Below, piece after piece: positions 1 to 13,305 of a stretch of DNA of 64,000 nt (the first letter of the stretch is position 1; the number at the start of each line of letters is the position of its first letter). Origin of the DNA: Acerihabitans arboris (GTDB lineage: Bacteria; Pseudomonadota; Gammaproteobacteria; Enterobacterales; Enterobacteriaceae); contig NZ_WUBS01000001.1 in the NCBI RefSeq assembly GCF_010131535.1, positions 62,001-126,000 of the forward strand. Reading direction: 5' to 3'. The translations under genes were made by a program, and so were the position numbers. The notes beneath the pieces are model-generated. The model did no database searches and was not told the origin of the DNA. It saw only the letters and a list, made by a program, of their open reading frames with translations.

Positions 1-114
1 AACTTATCGATTAAACTGGTTAAGCGCCGCGCCGGCGGTCAACGGCGTTTTTTCCAGGTTTTATCTGATATTGCCGCTAAATGGACCAACTACTTGGCGG
101 TTCCCGGCACATAA
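1..114 (+). CDS. C-terminal end of an unidentified protein (partial)
   Basis: Frame 1 is open from the window edge to a TAA at 112-114 and gives 37 residues that read like real protein: basic start ([11 protein letters not shown]) then [12 protein letters not shown] and a short tail. It ends 61 bp before the queD start and runs in the same direction. In E. coli the neighbour of queD is cysJ, transcribed away from it, so a same-strand gene here would be a different neighbour. I do not recognise the family; 38 codons open by chance is quite possible in GC-rich DNA, so this is weakly supported. Confidence 0.3.
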   Translation, partial: NLSIKLVKRRAGGQRRFFQVLSDIAAKWTNYLAVPGT

Positions 115-175
115 CATAGAATCATCGGCCGCATTTCGATACCATGCAGCGTATGTTGTGAAAAGAGGCCCTATA

Positions 176-541
176 GTGGTAACCACGTTATTTAAAGATT
201 TTACTTTCGAGGCGGCGCATCGTTTGCCGCACGTTCCCGCCGGCCATAAATGCGGCCGGTTGCATGGCCATTCTTTTATGGTGCGGATAGAAATTACCGG
301 CGAGGTGGACCCGCTGACCGGCTGGGTGATCGATTTCGCCGAGCTGAAGGCCAGGTTTCGACCGATCCTCGATCGGCTTGATCACTACTACCTGAATGAT
401 ATTCCCGGGCTGGACAATCCCACCAGCGAAGTGCTGGCCCATTGGATCTGGCACCAGCTTAAACCCAGCCTGCCCCTGCTAAGCGGTATCGTGGTGAAAG
501 AAACCTGTACCGCCGGCTGCATTTACCACGGCGAAGAATAG
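176..541 (+). CDS. queD: 6-carboxy-5,6,7,8-tetrahydropterin synthase QueD
   Basis: Converts dihydroneopterin triphosphate to 6-carboxytetrahydropterin, the second step of the preQ0/queuosine pathway in the cytosol. The protein is 121 residues, the E. coli length. The zinc-binding histidines H15, H30 and H32 (HGHSF) and the catalytic Cys26 of the HKCGRLHGH motif are visible. The start is placed at GTG 176 because the family begins M-x-TTLFKDF at this point and AAGAGG lies 7 nt upstream; an in-frame ATG at 71 would add 35 residues that no homologue has. It converges on queE, which makes the next pathway enzyme. Confidence 0.93.
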   Translation: MVTTLFKDFTFEAAHRLPHVPAGHKCGRLHGHSFMVRIEITGEVDPLTGWVIDFAELKARFRPILDRLDHYYLNDIPGLDNPTSEVLAHWIWHQLKPSLPLLSGIVVKETCTAGCIYHGEE

Positions 542-573
542 CCGGCCCCGTTACGCTGGGACCGGCGGCCGGC
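541..573. terminator. GC-rich hairpin filling the queD/queE convergent gap
   Basis: GCCGGCC (541-547) pairs with GGCCGGC (567-573), with further G/C pairing inside. It occupies the whole space between the two stop codons and has no U-tract on either strand, so it would be an atypical bidirectional terminator. Function is inferred from position. Confidence 0.4.
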
Positions 574-1245
574 TCAGGCAATATTCAGGTATTTATGGGT
601 CTGCATCGACAGGCGCCAGTTGCGGGCGATGCAGGTTTCGATGCAAAGCCGGGTGGCGTCGTCCTGTTGGCTGATGGGCTGTAGAGCGATAATTCGCGGT
701 TTATCGTCTTCAAGCGTGGCCAGCAGCGCATCAAGACGTTCAATATCCCGCTGACGCGCCACCGGATGCTTGATCTCATCGGCGCGTTCCAGCGCCTGCG
801 GCAGGATTTCCATCCCCCCGCGCATGCCCACCTTGGGCGATACCGTCACCCAGGTCTGGCTGGTGCAGCGCACATCATGGGTGCCGCTGGTTTCAATCTG
901 GCAGCTGAATCCCTGCTGCTCCAACACCTGCGTCAACGTATACAGATCGTGGATACAAGGCTCGCCGCCGGTAATCACCACATGGCGCGCCGTATAGCCC
1001 TGCTGTGCAATCACCGCCAGGATGTCCTCCGGCGACACCGAGGCCCAGCGATCGCTATCGGCGGTTTTCAACGAAATGTCCCCCAACGGAACCTCCTGGC
1101 GCGCGTCCATTTCCCAGGTATGTTTGGTGTCGCACCAGCTGCAGCCCACAGGGCAACCCTGCAGGCGGATAAATATCGCCGGCACGCCGGTAAAATAGCC
1201 TTCGCCCTGGAGCGTCTGGAAAATTTCGTTAAGCGGGTACTGCAT
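574..1245 (-). CDS. queE: 7-carboxy-7-deazaguanine synthase QueE
   Basis: Radical SAM enzyme that turns 6-carboxytetrahydropterin into 7-carboxy-7-deazaguanine, the step after QueD. At 223 residues it equals the E. coli protein. The unusual cluster-binding motif CX3CX2C is at C31, C35 and C38 (CPVGCSWC), followed by the SAM-contacting VITGGEPC. The ATG start is the only one giving the conserved MQYPLNEIFQTLQGEG opening. It lies convergent to queD and downstream of eno on the same strand, as in E. coli. Confidence 0.95.
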   Translation of the reverse strand: MQYPLNEIFQTLQGEGYFTGVPAIFIRLQGCPVGCSWCDTKHTWEMDARQEVPLGDISLKTADSDRWASVSPEDILAVIAQQGYTARHVVITGGEPCIHDLYTLTQVLEQQGFSCQIETSGTHDVRCTSQTWVTVSPKVGMRGGMEILPQALERADEIKHPVARQRDIERLDALLATLEDDKPRIIALQPISQQDDATRLCIETCIARNWRLSMQTHKYLNIA

Positions 1246-1548
1246 GATGTTCTCGATTAATGGACTACCTATAAGGGCAGTGATTATTACACTTTAGCTG
1301 AAGCAGGCCAAATTTGTCTTGCCGGCGTTGCACTATCCAACTTTCCTGATAAGGGGACATCATGTCATCGCCTTGGTATGGCTGATGGCGGATACACCGA
1401 ACGCGGTTTATCAGGCGTTTGACGTGGACGTTGGCCAGGATGACCGGTGAGGGGAAAAACCGCCCCGTTACCGGGCATGTTTGCCGGCAATGAGGGTAGA
1501 AACTGCCCCGCGGCCGGGCGCGTTGGCCGGCCGCGGGGCTACAGGCGA
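1246..1548. other. Gap between eno and queE
   Basis: About 300 bp without a gene I can support. It holds the hairpin after eno (1505-1539) and presumably the queE promoter. A 22-codon ATG frame at 1385-1450 is not convincing. The stretch around 1340-1450 shows no repeat or recognisable RNA. Confidence 0.4.
1505..1539 (-). terminator. Probable eno terminator hairpin
   Basis: GCCCCGCGGCC (1505-1515) is the perfect complement of 1529-1539, a stem of 11 G/C-rich pairs with a 13-nt loop, 9 bp past the eno stop. Read on the minus strand it is followed by AGTTTCTA, a poor U-tract, so termination may be incomplete and queE partly read through. Confidence 0.5.
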
Positions 1549-2850
<1,302 letters not shown>

Positions 2851-2936
2851 TTAGTATTTCCTCAGTACAAGTTAAAACAAAATTCCTGACGAACCACGCG
2901 CGATGCCTTGACCACGCGCCGCCCACCTAATTAAAT

Positions 2937-4730
<1,794 letters not shown>

Positions 4731-5549
4731 TTACCCGGCGATTTCCCGTTTTTTTATTTCCCGCCAGGCGGCTTCCATCTGCTCCAGGCTTGCCTGGTGC
4801 AGCGTTTGCCCCCGGGCCAGGATAATCTCCTCCACCTGGCGAAAACGGCGTTCGAATTTACGGTTGGCTTTTTGCAACGCGGTTTCGGCTTTCTTGCCCA
4901 AATGGCGGGTCAGGTTAACGGTGGCGAACAGCAGATCCCCCAGCTCCTCCTCCAGCTTATCCTCATCGACCACCGCCTGGCGCGCCTCGTGCATCACCTC
5001 GATGATTTCTTCATACACCTTGTCCACCACCGGGCCGAGCGTGATCCAGTCAAAGCCCACGCTGGCGCAGCGTTGCTGGATTTTCTGCGCTTTCATCAGC
5101 GCCGGCAGGGCGTCGGGGATGTCGTCGAGGGGAGACAGGCGTTCTTTTTCCGCCCGCTCGTCCGCCTTAAGCTTTTCCCACTGGCCGGGCGGCGCCACGC
5201 CGTCGTCACCAGGCAGACGGGCGAAAATATGCGGATGGCGGCGCTCGAGCTTATCGCTGATGGCGTTGCAGACGTCGGCAAAATCAAACAGCCCCTGCTC
5301 GCGCGCCATTTCGGCATAAAACACCACCTGGAACAGCAAATCGCCCAATTCACTGCGCAAATCGTCGTAGTCGCGCCGCGCAATGGCGTCCAGCACCTCG
5401 TAGGTCTCCTCCAGGGTGTAGGGGACGATGGTGTCGAACGTCTGGCGTTTGTCCCACGGACAGCCCGTCTGCGGGTCGCGCAGGCGGGTCATGATGGCGA
5501 GCAAACGCGCCTGGGCGGCCGACGAGGCGGCGGTGAAATTCCCGGCCAT
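4731..5549 (-). CDS. mazG: Nucleoside triphosphate pyrophosphohydrolase MazG
   Basis: Hydrolyses NTPs and dNTPs to monophosphates plus PPi; in E. coli it lowers ppGpp-linked effects of starvation. 272 residues, slightly longer than E. coli (263) because of an N-terminal MAGNFTAASSAAQA extension. Two MazG domains are seen: TLEETYEVLDAI with ELGDLLFQVVF near residues 45-75 and a second EELGDLLFATVNL near 195. The ATG lies 1 bp after the relA stop with GGAGAA 5 nt upstream inside relA, so translation is probably coupled. The mazEF toxin-antitoxin pair that sits between relA and mazG in E. coli is absent. Confidence 0.94.
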   Translation of the reverse strand: MAGNFTAASSAAQARLLAIMTRLRDPQTGCPWDKRQTFDTIVPYTLEETYEVLDAIARRDYDDLRSELGDLLFQVVFYAEMAREQGLFDFADVCNAISDKLERRHPHIFARLPGDDGVAPPGQWEKLKADERAEKERLSPLDDIPDALPALMKAQKIQQRCASVGFDWITLGPVVDKVYEEIIEVMHEARQAVVDEDKLEEELGDLLFATVNLTRHLGKKAETALQKANRKFERRFRQVEEIILARGQTLHQASLEQMEAAWREIKKREIAG

Positions 5550-5550
5550 G

Positions 5551-7785
5551 TTATTCTCCGTGCAGCCGGCGCGCGTCGATCACGTCCGGCAGTTGGTTAA
5601 GCTTGGACAGTACCCGGCCCAATACCTGAAGGTTATAAATTTCTATATCCATATCAATGGTTGCCAGCTGCTGTTTAATGTCGCTGCGGCTGGCCACGCC
5701 CAGGACATTGACCTTTTCGTTGGCCAGGATGGTGGTGATATCGCGCAGCAGGCCGCTGCGATCGTTGGCCACGACCCGCACCACCAGCGAGTAGCCGCTG
5801 GAATAGCTCTCGCCCCAGACGGCGTCGACGATGCGTTCCGGCGCGTTGGCCTGCAAATCCGCCAGTTGTTCGCAGTCGGCGCGGTGAATGGAAATACCGC
5901 GGCCGCGGGTAATAAAACCGGTGATCTCGTCGCCGGGTATCGGCTGGCAGCAGCGGGCGATATGGTGCATCAGGTTGCCGACCCCCTCCACCACCACCCG
6001 GCCGTTGTCTTTCGAGCGCGGCACCGCGGACGGTTTTTGCGTCAGCTGCTTCAGCGCCGCCTGATCCTGCTCTTCCGGGCTCGGCTTGTTCAGCTTGCCC
6101 TGCAGGAAGTTGATCATCTGGTTGATGCGCACATCGCCGCCGCCGATGGAGGCCAGCAGTTCGTCCAGCGTATTGACGTTATAGCGCGGTAGCAGCAGCT
6201 TCTCGGCTTCCTTGATGCTCAGGCCCAAATGCGCCAGCTCATCGTCCAGCAGCTGGCGGCCGGCCAGGATATTTTTGTCCCGGTCCTGCTTGCGGAACCA
6301 GTTATGGATCTTCGAGCGCCCGCGGCTGGTTGTGACATAGCCCAGGTTGGGATTAAGCCAGTCGCGGCTGGGATTCGGCTGCTTCTGGGTGATGATTTCC
6401 ACCTGGTCGCCCATGCGCAGCTGATAGGTAAAGGGCACGATACGTCCGCTGATCTTGGCGCCGATGCAGCGGTGTCCCACATCGCTGTGGATATGGTAGG
6501 CAAAATCCAGCGGCGTGGAGCCGGCGGGCAAATCGATCACGTCGCCTTTCGGGGTAAAGACGTAGACCCGATCGTCGAACACCTGGCTGCGGACTTCGTC
6601 GAGGATTTCCCCGGAGTCGGCCATCTCTTCCTGCCAGGCGAGCAGCTTGCGCAGCCAGGCGATACGCTCCTCATAACCGGAGCGCACGCCGCCGGTGGCG
6701 GTGGCGCCTTCCTTGTATTTCCAGTGCGCCGCCACGCCCAGTTCGGCGTCCTCGTGCATTTGCCGGGTGCGGATCTGGATTTCCAGCGTTTTGCCGCGCG
6801 GTCCCAGCACCACGGTATGGATGGACTGATAGCCGTTGGGCTTGGGGTTGGCGACATAGTCGTCAAACTCGTCGGGCAGATGGCGAAAATGCGTATGAAC
6901 GATGCCGAGCGCGGCATAACAATCCTGCAGCCGCTCCACCACCACCCGCACCGCGCGCACGTCAAACAGCTCGTCGAATTCCAGCGATTTTTTCTGCATC
7001 TTGCGCCAGATGCTGTAGATATGCTTGGGCCGCCCGTAGATATCGGCTTTCAGCCCTTCTTCCTTCATAGCGTCGCGCAGCGAGGCGACAAAATCGTCGA
7101 TATATTGTTCGCGATCGATACGGCGCTCGTGCAGCAGTTGGGCGATGCGCTTGTATTCATCGGGGTGCAGGTAACGGAAGCAGAAATCCTCCAGCTCCCA
7201 TTTGAGCTGGCCGATGCCCAGCCGGTTGGCCAGCGGCGCATAGATATTGGAGCTTTCTTTCGCCGCCAGGACCCGCTCGTCCTCCGGCGCGTCCTTTAAT
7301 TCACGCAGATGGGCGATACGCTCGGCGAGCTTGATGACCACGCAGCGGAAGTCTTCGACGATGGCCAGCAGCATGCGCCGGACGTTATCCACCTGCTCCG
7401 GCGCCATGGAGTCGTTAGTCGTGGCCTTTAACTGGCGGATAGCATCCATATCGCGCACGCCGTGCACCAGATCGACGATTTTTTTGCCGAACTCCGCCTC
7501 CAGGACCGACTCTTCCACCACCTCGCTGTCGGCCAGGGGAAACAGCAGGGCCGCGCGCAGACTGTCGCTGTCCATGCTGAGCATGGACAGGATCTCCACC
7601 ATCTCGATGCCGCGCCAGAGTATCAGCGCGGCGTCGGGGTGATCTTTACATTGCTGCTCGCAGTAACGCCAGGTTTCGGCCAGCCGCTCACTTGACTGCG
7701 GGTTGGAAAGACCCAGACTGGCAACCCAGTCTTCGGGGACAAACTCGCCCGCTGTATTCAAATGCGCACTTCTTACCGCAACCAT
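5551..7785 (-). CDS. relA: GTP pyrophosphokinase RelA ((p)ppGpp synthetase I)
   Basis: Ribosome-associated synthetase that makes (p)ppGpp when uncharged tRNA enters the A site. 744 residues from ATG 7785, the E. coli length; a GTG two codons upstream is a possible alternative, but GGGAG is best spaced for the ATG and the family starts MVAVRSAHLN. The N-terminal hydrolase domain is degenerate (FPLAD where SpoT has the HD pair), the synthetase domain has EFDELFDVRAVRV and NPKPNGYQSIHTVV, then TGS, the ARCCQPIPGDEI zinc-finger/conserved-cysteine region and a C-terminal ACT domain. Operon order rlmD-relA-mazG. Confidence 0.97.
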   Translation of the reverse strand: MVAVRSAHLNTAGEFVPEDWVASLGLSNPQSSERLAETWRYCEQQCKDHPDAALILWRGIEMVEILSMLSMDSDSLRAALLFPLADSEVVEESVLEAEFGKKIVDLVHGVRDMDAIRQLKATTNDSMAPEQVDNVRRMLLAIVEDFRCVVIKLAERIAHLRELKDAPEDERVLAAKESSNIYAPLANRLGIGQLKWELEDFCFRYLHPDEYKRIAQLLHERRIDREQYIDDFVASLRDAMKEEGLKADIYGRPKHIYSIWRKMQKKSLEFDELFDVRAVRVVVERLQDCYAALGIVHTHFRHLPDEFDDYVANPKPNGYQSIHTVVLGPRGKTLEIQIRTRQMHEDAELGVAAHWKYKEGATATGGVRSGYEERIAWLRKLLAWQEEMADSGEILDEVRSQVFDDRVYVFTPKGDVIDLPAGSTPLDFAYHIHSDVGHRCIGAKISGRIVPFTYQLRMGDQVEIITQKQPNPSRDWLNPNLGYVTTSRGRSKIHNWFRKQDRDKNILAGRQLLDDELAHLGLSIKEAEKLLLPRYNVNTLDELLASIGGGDVRINQMINFLQGKLNKPSPEEQDQAALKQLTQKPSAVPRSKDNGRVVVEGVGNLMHHIARCCQPIPGDEITGFITRGRGISIHRADCEQLADLQANAPERIVDAVWGESYSSGYSLVVRVVANDRSGLLRDITTILANEKVNVLGVASRSDIKQQLATIDMDIEIYNLQVLGRVLSKLNQLPDVIDARRLHGE

Positions 7786-7794
7786 ATCCACTCC

Positions 7795-9129
7795 CTACTT
7801 TGCACAGACGCCGGAATCTTTTAAAAACAACGTCATCGATTCAAGATGTCCGCTATGTGGAAACATATCCAGCATAGCAACGCGCGCCGGGACATAACCC
7901 GACGCCATCAACACTTTGCTATCCCGCGCAAGTGTTGTGGGGTTACAAGACACATAAACGATACGCCGGGGCGACCAGGCGGCGATATGGGACATAACGC
8001 CCAGGGCACCGGCACGCGCCGGGTCGAGCAATATTTTATCAAATCCCCGGTCGGCCCAGGACTTGGCTGCCACATCCTCTTCCAGGTTGTCATGAAAGAA
8101 GGTGACGTTACTCAATAAATTCTGTTGTGCATTATATTGCCCATTCGCCACTAACGCCGCAACCCCTTCCACGCCGATAACCTGCCCGCAGCGTTTCGCC
8201 AGCGGCAGGGTAAAATTGCCCATGCCGCAGAACAGATCCAGCACCCGCTCGTCCGCCCCGGGCTCAAGCCATTCCAGCGCCAGCGCCACCATGCGGCGGT
8301 TGACCTCATCGTTGACCTGGATGAAATCCCTTGGACTGAACTGTAGACGCAAATCGTCAATTTGGTATACCGGCGGTTCGCCCCACAGACATTCCAGTGA
8401 ATCGCCGCCGGCGGCCAGCCACATCATGACCCGCCGGCGCGAGGCAAAGTCCAGCAGCCGCTGCCGGTCTTCGCCGGCCAGCGCGTCGAGGTGGCGCAGC
8501 ACGACCAGCGGCCCGTTATCCGCCATCACCAGTTCCACATGCCCCAGGCGCTTTACCGCCCTTAGCCCCGCCAGCAGCTCTTTCAGCGGCGCCAGCAATT
8601 GCTCCAGCCCGCCGGCCAGGATCGGGCAACGGGTAATATCCACCACGTCGCTGGACCTGGCCTGGCGATAGCCCATGGCCAGCGCGCGGGATTTTTGCCG
8701 GTACTCCAGCCCCAGGCGCGCGCGCCGCCGGTAGCCGTAGGCGTCCGCCCCCACGCTGACGACGTCGCCGATGGCCGCGCCGGTTTCCCGCGTCAGCAGC
8801 GAGCGCAAAGTGGCGGCCTTGCTGCGCTGTTGCAACTGCTGGCTGATATGCTGCTGCTGGCAACCGCCGCAGACGCCATAGTGCGGACAGCGCGGCGTGA
8901 CCCGCTGCGGGCTGTCGTTTAACCTTTTGGTCACCCTGCCCCGGCTAAACTGGCGTTGGTCCTCGGTAATGCGCACCTCGGCCTGTTCACCCGGCAGCAG
9001 GCCGGGGATAAAAATCGTCTTGCCCTGGTGGCGCGCCACGCCCTGGCCGAAACCATCCAGATCGTGACAGGTCACGTTAAGGGTTTGCTGTGTCGCCACG
9101 CGACGGTTTGCAGAGTAGAATTGCGCCAT
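7795..9129 (-). CDS. rlmD: 23S rRNA (uracil-1939-C5)-methyltransferase RlmD
   Basis: Methylates U1939 of 23S rRNA using SAM; it carries a 4Fe-4S cluster. 444 residues against 433 in E. coli. Order: TRAM domain (about 15-70), cluster cysteines C81, C87 and C90 ([10 protein letters not shown]) plus a later one in ITRCPIL, Rossmann fold [14 protein letters not shown], and catalytic Cys in [12 protein letters not shown]. It is 9 bp upstream of relA on the same strand and divergent from barA, as in E. coli. Older symbol rumA. Confidence 0.95.
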   Translation of the reverse strand: MAQFYSANRRVATQQTLNVTCHDLDGFGQGVARHQGKTIFIPGLLPGEQAEVRITEDQRQFSRGRVTKRLNDSPQRVTPRCPHYGVCGGCQQQHISQQLQQRSKAATLRSLLTRETGAAIGDVVSVGADAYGYRRRARLGLEYRQKSRALAMGYRQARSSDVVDITRCPILAGGLEQLLAPLKELLAGLRAVKRLGHVELVMADNGPLVVLRHLDALAGEDRQRLLDFASRRRVMMWLAAGGDSLECLWGEPPVYQIDDLRLQFSPRDFIQVNDEVNRRMVALALEWLEPGADERVLDLFCGMGNFTLPLAKRCGQVIGVEGVAALVANGQYNAQQNLLSNVTFFHDNLEEDVAAKSWADRGFDKILLDPARAGALGVMSHIAAWSPRRIVYVSCNPTTLARDSKVLMASGYVPARVAMLDMFPHSGHLESMTLFLKDSGVCAK

Positions 9130-9188
9130 AATTGCTTGTAACGGGTTTCCTGAATAGCCGGGTTATCATTCTCCCATATTGGAACGCT

Positions 9189-11933
9189 ATGACCAAATAC
9201 AGCTTGCGCGCACGGATGATGATCCTGATCCTGGCGCCGACGTTATTGATCGGTTTATTGCTCAGCGCATTTTTTGTCGTTCATCGTTATAACGAGCTGC
9301 AAAAGCAACTGGTGGACGCCGGCGCAAGCATTATCGAGCCGCTGGCGGTGTCGACCGTATATGGCATGACCCTGCATGACCGCGACTCGGTGCGCCACCT
9401 GGTGAACCTGCTGCATCGCCATCATTCCGATATCGTGCGCTCGATAAGCGTGTTCGACGCCAACAATAAATTGTTCGCCACCTCCAACTACCATCAGAAC
9501 CTGAATCAACAGCAGTTGCCGTCGGGCAGCCCACCGCCCGGTGAGCTGACCCTGACGCGCCTGGGCGGCTCGCTTATCATGCGCGCGCCCATCGTTTCCG
9601 AAGACGATTTGCCCGACCCGGCCAACCAGGCCGACACCCGTATCGCGCCGCTGGGGTACATCGCCATTGAGCTGGACCTGGATTCGGTACGGTTGCAGCA
9701 ATACAAGGAAGCCTTTGTCTCGACGCTGCTGCTGCTGCTGTGCCTGTGTATCGCCATGCTGTTCGCCTATCGCCTGATGCGCGATGTCACGGGACCTATC
9801 CGCAATATGGTCAGCACCGTCGACCGCATCCGGCGCGGCCAGCTCGACAGCCGGGTGGAAGGCTATATGCTCGGTGAGCTCGACATGCTGAAAAACGGCA
9901 TCAACTCCATGGCCATGTCGTTGACGGCCTATCATGAGGAAATGCAGCAGAATATCGATCAGGCCACCTCGGATTTGCGCGAGACCCTCGAGCAGATGGA
10001 GATCCAGAACGTCGAGCTGGATCTGGCCAAAAAGCGCGCCCAGGAAGCGGTGCGCGTCAAATCGGAATTCCTGGCCAATATGTCCCATGAGCTGCGCACG
10101 CCGCTCAACGGCGTCATCGGTTTTACCCGGCAGACGTTAAAAACGCCGCTGTCGCCGACGCAGCGCGATTACCTGCAGACCATCGAGCGCTCGGGCAATA
10201 ACCTGCTGAGCATCATTAACGATGTGCTGGATTTTTCCAAACTGGAAGCCGGCAAGCTGATCCTGGAGGCGATTCCGTTCGCGCTGCGCGCCACCCTGGA
10301 CGAGGTGATTGTCCTGCTGGCGCAGACCGCCCATGAGAAGGGGCTGGAGATCACCCTGAACGTGCAGCAGGACGTGCCCGACCGGGTGATCGGCGATCCC
10401 CTGCGGCTGCAGCAGGTTATTACCAACCTGCTGGGCAACGCCATCAAGTTTACCGAGCAGGGCAATATCGATATCCGCATCGAAAAGCACGGCGCCGAGA
10501 ATAACCAGATGGAACTGGAGGTGCAAATCCATGATACCGGCATCGGCATCGCCGAGCGCCAGCAGTCGCAGCTGTTCCAGGCGTTTCGCCAGGCCGACGC
10601 CAGCATTACCCGCCGTCACGGCGGCACCGGACTGGGGCTGGTGATCACCCAGAAACTTATCAAGGAGATGGGCGGCGATATCAATTTCCACAGCCAGGTG
10701 AACCACGGCTCGTCTTTTTGGTTCCATATCCCCTTGCAGCTTAGCGGCGCGGGCGCCGCCGGCGCCCCGGATTACGCCCATCTGCGCAATAAGCGTTTGG
10801 CGTTTGTCGAGGGCAATCCCGCCGCCGCCCAGGCGACGCTGGATATGCTGCGCGCCACGCCGCTGGAGATTAACTTTAGTCCGACGCTGGCGCAGCTGCC
10901 GGCGGGGCATTATGATATTTTGCTTATCGGCAAGCCGGTGACGCAGCGCAGCTCGTTAATCGAGATCAAGCGCGAGCTCGCCGTCGCAATCAACATCGCC
11001 GGTTGCGTTATCCTGGCCTTGCCCAGCCCCTCCATGGTGGAGGCGGAGCAAATCAAACGCATGGGCGCCTTCGCCTGCCTGGCGAAACCGGTATCCGCCA
11101 GTCGTTTTTTACCCTTGCTGCGCGCGGAGCCGCGGCTGGCCGCCCCGGTGGTAAACCCGCCGTCAAGTTCGCCCCGCCTGCCGCTGACCGTGATGGCGGT
11201 GGATGACAATCCGGCCAACCTGAAGCTTATCGGCGCGCTGTTGCAAGAGCAGGTGGGACAAACCATCTTGTGTGAAAACGCCCGCGAGGCGCTGGCCTAT
11301 GCCGATAGCCATCACTTGGACCTGATCCTGATGGATATCCAGATGCCGGAGATTGACGGCCTGCGTGCGCTTGAACTGCTGCGCCAGCTGCCGCTGCACG
11401 CGCACACCCCGATCGTGGCGGTCACCGCCCATACCCTGGGCAATGAACGGGAAAAACTGCTCGAGGCGGGCATGGACGATTACCTGGCCAAACCCATCGA
11501 CGACCTGATGCTGCAGCAACTGCTGGCGCGCTACGGCGCCGGCGGCGTGGAGAAGCCCCGGGCGGGCGAAGCGCCCCAGGACGAGGACGAAGACGCCACC
11601 CTGGACTGGCAGCTCGCGCTGCGCCAGGCCGCCAATAAACCGGACTTGGCCCAGGATCTGCTGGCCATGCTGATTAATTTTTTGATCGACGTAAAACTGC
11701 GGGTGACCGCCGTGGTAAACGGCGTTGAGGACCCGCATATCGGTGAGTTGATTCATAAACTGCACGGCAGCTGCAGCTACAGCGGGGTGCCCAGGCTCAG
11801 GCAGCTCTGCGCCGCTATCGAACGCCAGCTGCGCGCGGGCACGCCGGTGTCGGCCCTTGAGCCTGAATGGCTGGAAATGCTGGATGAAATTGAAAACGTG
11901 ACGCTGGCGTCCGAGCCCTTTCTGACCCATTAA
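9189..11933 (+). CDS. barA: Hybrid sensor histidine kinase BarA
   Basis: Inner-membrane tripartite sensor that phosphorylates the response regulator UvrY, switching on Csr small RNAs; short-chain fatty acids are the known stimulus in E. coli. From ATG 9189 the protein is 914 residues (E. coli 918). Membrane segments at about 10-32 and 176-196 flank a periplasmic sensor; then HAMP (about 197-250), HisKA with H300 in [10 protein letters not shown], HATPase (G boxes HDTGIGI and GGTGLGL), receiver with D716 in [10 protein letters not shown], and Hpt with H859 in HKLHGSC. Upstream in-frame ATG 9132 adds 19 residues not found in the family. uvrY is not in this window. Confidence 0.96.
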   Translation: MTKYSLRARMMILILAPTLLIGLLLSAFFVVHRYNELQKQLVDAGASIIEPLAVSTVYGMTLHDRDSVRHLVNLLHRHHSDIVRSISVFDANNKLFATSNYHQNLNQQQLPSGSPPPGELTLTRLGGSLIMRAPIVSEDDLPDPANQADTRIAPLGYIAIELDLDSVRLQQYKEAFVSTLLLLLCLCIAMLFAYRLMRDVTGPIRNMVSTVDRIRRGQLDSRVEGYMLGELDMLKNGINSMAMSLTAYHEEMQQNIDQATSDLRETLEQMEIQNVELDLAKKRAQEAVRVKSEFLANMSHELRTPLNGVIGFTRQTLKTPLSPTQRDYLQTIERSGNNLLSIINDVLDFSKLEAGKLILEAIPFALRATLDEVIVLLAQTAHEKGLEITLNVQQDVPDRVIGDPLRLQQVITNLLGNAIKFTEQGNIDIRIEKHGAENNQMELEVQIHDTGIGIAERQQSQLFQAFRQADASITRRHGGTGLGLVITQKLIKEMGGDINFHSQVNHGSSFWFHIPLQLSGAGAAGAPDYAHLRNKRLAFVEGNPAAAQATLDMLRATPLEINFSPTLAQLPAGHYDILLIGKPVTQRSSLIEIKRELAVAINIAGCVILALPSPSMVEAEQIKRMGAFACLAKPVSASRFLPLLRAEPRLAAPVVNPPSSSPRLPLTVMAVDDNPANLKLIGALLQEQVGQTILCENAREALAYADSHHLDLILMDIQMPEIDGLRALELLRQLPLHAHTPIVAVTAHTLGNEREKLLEAGMDDYLAKPIDDLMLQQLLARYGAGGVEKPRAGEAPQDEDEDATLDWQLALRQAANKPDLAQDLLAMLINFLIDVKLRVTAVVNGVEDPHIGELIHKLHGSCSYSGVPRLRQLCAAIERQLRAGTPVSALEPEWLEMLDEIENVTLASEPFLTH

Positions 11934-12080
11934 GCGCTGCCGGTCAGGTACCGGTCGGCGTTATGAGTTGTCGATCGTGCGCGGTAGAACAGGCACCGCC
12001 CGGCATAATGAAACGGGTCGCCGCCTCGCCGGCCGGACTCCCCGTTTGCCCTGATGAATGTGGGCTGTCTGGTTTGCCGG

Positions 12081-13223
12081 TCAGGACATCTGCCGGGCAA
12101 GCTTGATGGTGGCGGCGATATTACGCGCGGTCAGGCGTACATTGGCGGCGGCGTTTTCCAGCGCTTCCTCGAGCGTACAGATCTCGTACAACACGCTGAA
12201 TACCGCGTCCAGACCGTGCTGGTGCACTACGCCCACGTCGGCGGTCAGGCTGCCGGCGATGCCGATAACCGGTTTGTTATAACGTTTGGCGACCAGCGCC
12301 ACGCCGATCGGCACTTTACCGTGGATGGTCTGGCTGTCGATGCGCCCTTCGCCGGTAATCACCAGGGTGGCGTCCCTGACCAGGGCGTCCAGTCCCAATG
12401 CTTCGGTGACGATTTCAATCCCCTTGCGCAATTCCGCGCCGCAAAACGCCTGTAATCCCGCGCCCATGCCGCCGGCCGCGCCCGCGCCGGGGATATGCTC
12501 GACGTCTTTATCCAAATCACGTTTGATAATGGCCGCATAGTGCCCGAGCGAGGCGTCCAGTTGGCGGATCATGTCGGCCGTCGCGCCTTTCTGCGGGCCG
12601 AATATCGCCGTTGCCCCTTCATCGCCGGTCAACGGATTGGTGACATCGCAGGCGACTTCGAAACGACAATCCTTGATGCGCGGATCCAGGTTGGCGATAT
12701 CGATACGCGCCAGCTTGTCCAGCTCGCCGCCGCCGTAGCCAATCTGCTTACCCTGCCCGTCGAGCAGTCCACCGCCCAGCGCCTGCACCATGCCCGCGCC
12801 GCCGTCATTGGTGGCGCTGCCGCCGATGCCGATAATGCAATGCTTAACGCCATGATCCAGGGCGCAGCGGATCAGTTCGCCGGTACCGAAAGAGGTGGTC
12901 AACAGCGGATTGCGATCGCAGGCACGCACTAATTCCAGCCCGCTGGCGGCGGCCATCTCGATAAACGCGGTTTGCTTATCACCGGACAGGCCGAAAAAGC
13001 CGTCCACCTGCTCGCCAAGCGGGCCGGTGACCCTGACGTTGACAATTTCACCTTGGGTGGCCGCTACCATGGCCTCCACGGTACCCTCGCCGCCATCCGC
13101 CACCGGCAGTTTAACGTAATGGGCATCGGGAAACACTTCACGAAATCCCTGTTCAATCTGCGTTGCGACCTCCAATGCAGACAAACTTTCTTTGTAAGAA
13201 TCCGGTGCGATTACTATCTTCAT
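12081..13223 (-). CDS. garK: Glycerate 2-kinase GarK
   Basis: Phosphorylates D-glycerate to 2-phosphoglycerate, the last step that feeds galactarate and glucarate carbon into glycolysis. 380 residues (E. coli 381). The type 1 glycerate kinase family signatures are clear: KIVIAPDSYKESLSA at the start, PVADGGEGTVEA near 41, the IGIGGSATNDGGAGM loop near 130 and GEGRIDSQ near 285. It is the last gene of garP-garL-garR-garK with an 82-bp gap after garR. GlxK of allantoin metabolism is a paralogue, but context and sequence favour GarK. Confidence 0.94.
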   Translation of the reverse strand: MKIVIAPDSYKESLSALEVATQIEQGFREVFPDAHYVKLPVADGGEGTVEAMVAATQGEIVNVRVTGPLGEQVDGFFGLSGDKQTAFIEMAAASGLELVRACDRNPLLTTSFGTGELIRCALDHGVKHCIIGIGGSATNDGGAGMVQALGGGLLDGQGKQIGYGGGELDKLARIDIANLDPRIKDCRFEVACDVTNPLTGDEGATAIFGPQKGATADMIRQLDASLGHYAAIIKRDLDKDVEHIPGAGAAGGMGAGLQAFCGAELRKGIEIVTEALGLDALVRDATLVITGEGRIDSQTIHGKVPIGVALVAKRYNKPVIGIAGSLTADVGVVHQHGLDAVFSVLYEICTLEEALENAAANVRLTARNIAATIKLARQMS

Positions 13224-13305
13224 AGACTACCTGCGCCTGTTGAGCTGAAGCCGGCGAAATGACTGTTTCGCCGCCTGATGGGGCGCCGCGGCGGCGCCCG
13301 ACCAA

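Noticed and set aside
1385-1450. 22-codon ATG frame (MADTPNAVYQAF...) in the eno-queE gap
   Set aside because: Too short, no clear Shine-Dalgarno site and no family I know.
6229-7299. 356-codon open frame opposite relA
   Set aside because: Antisense shadow in GC-rich DNA; relA itself is unquestionable.
13000-13200. Second, glyoxylate-type glycerate kinase (glxK) assignment for garK
   Set aside because: Sequence length and operon context fit GarK; no allantoin genes nearby.
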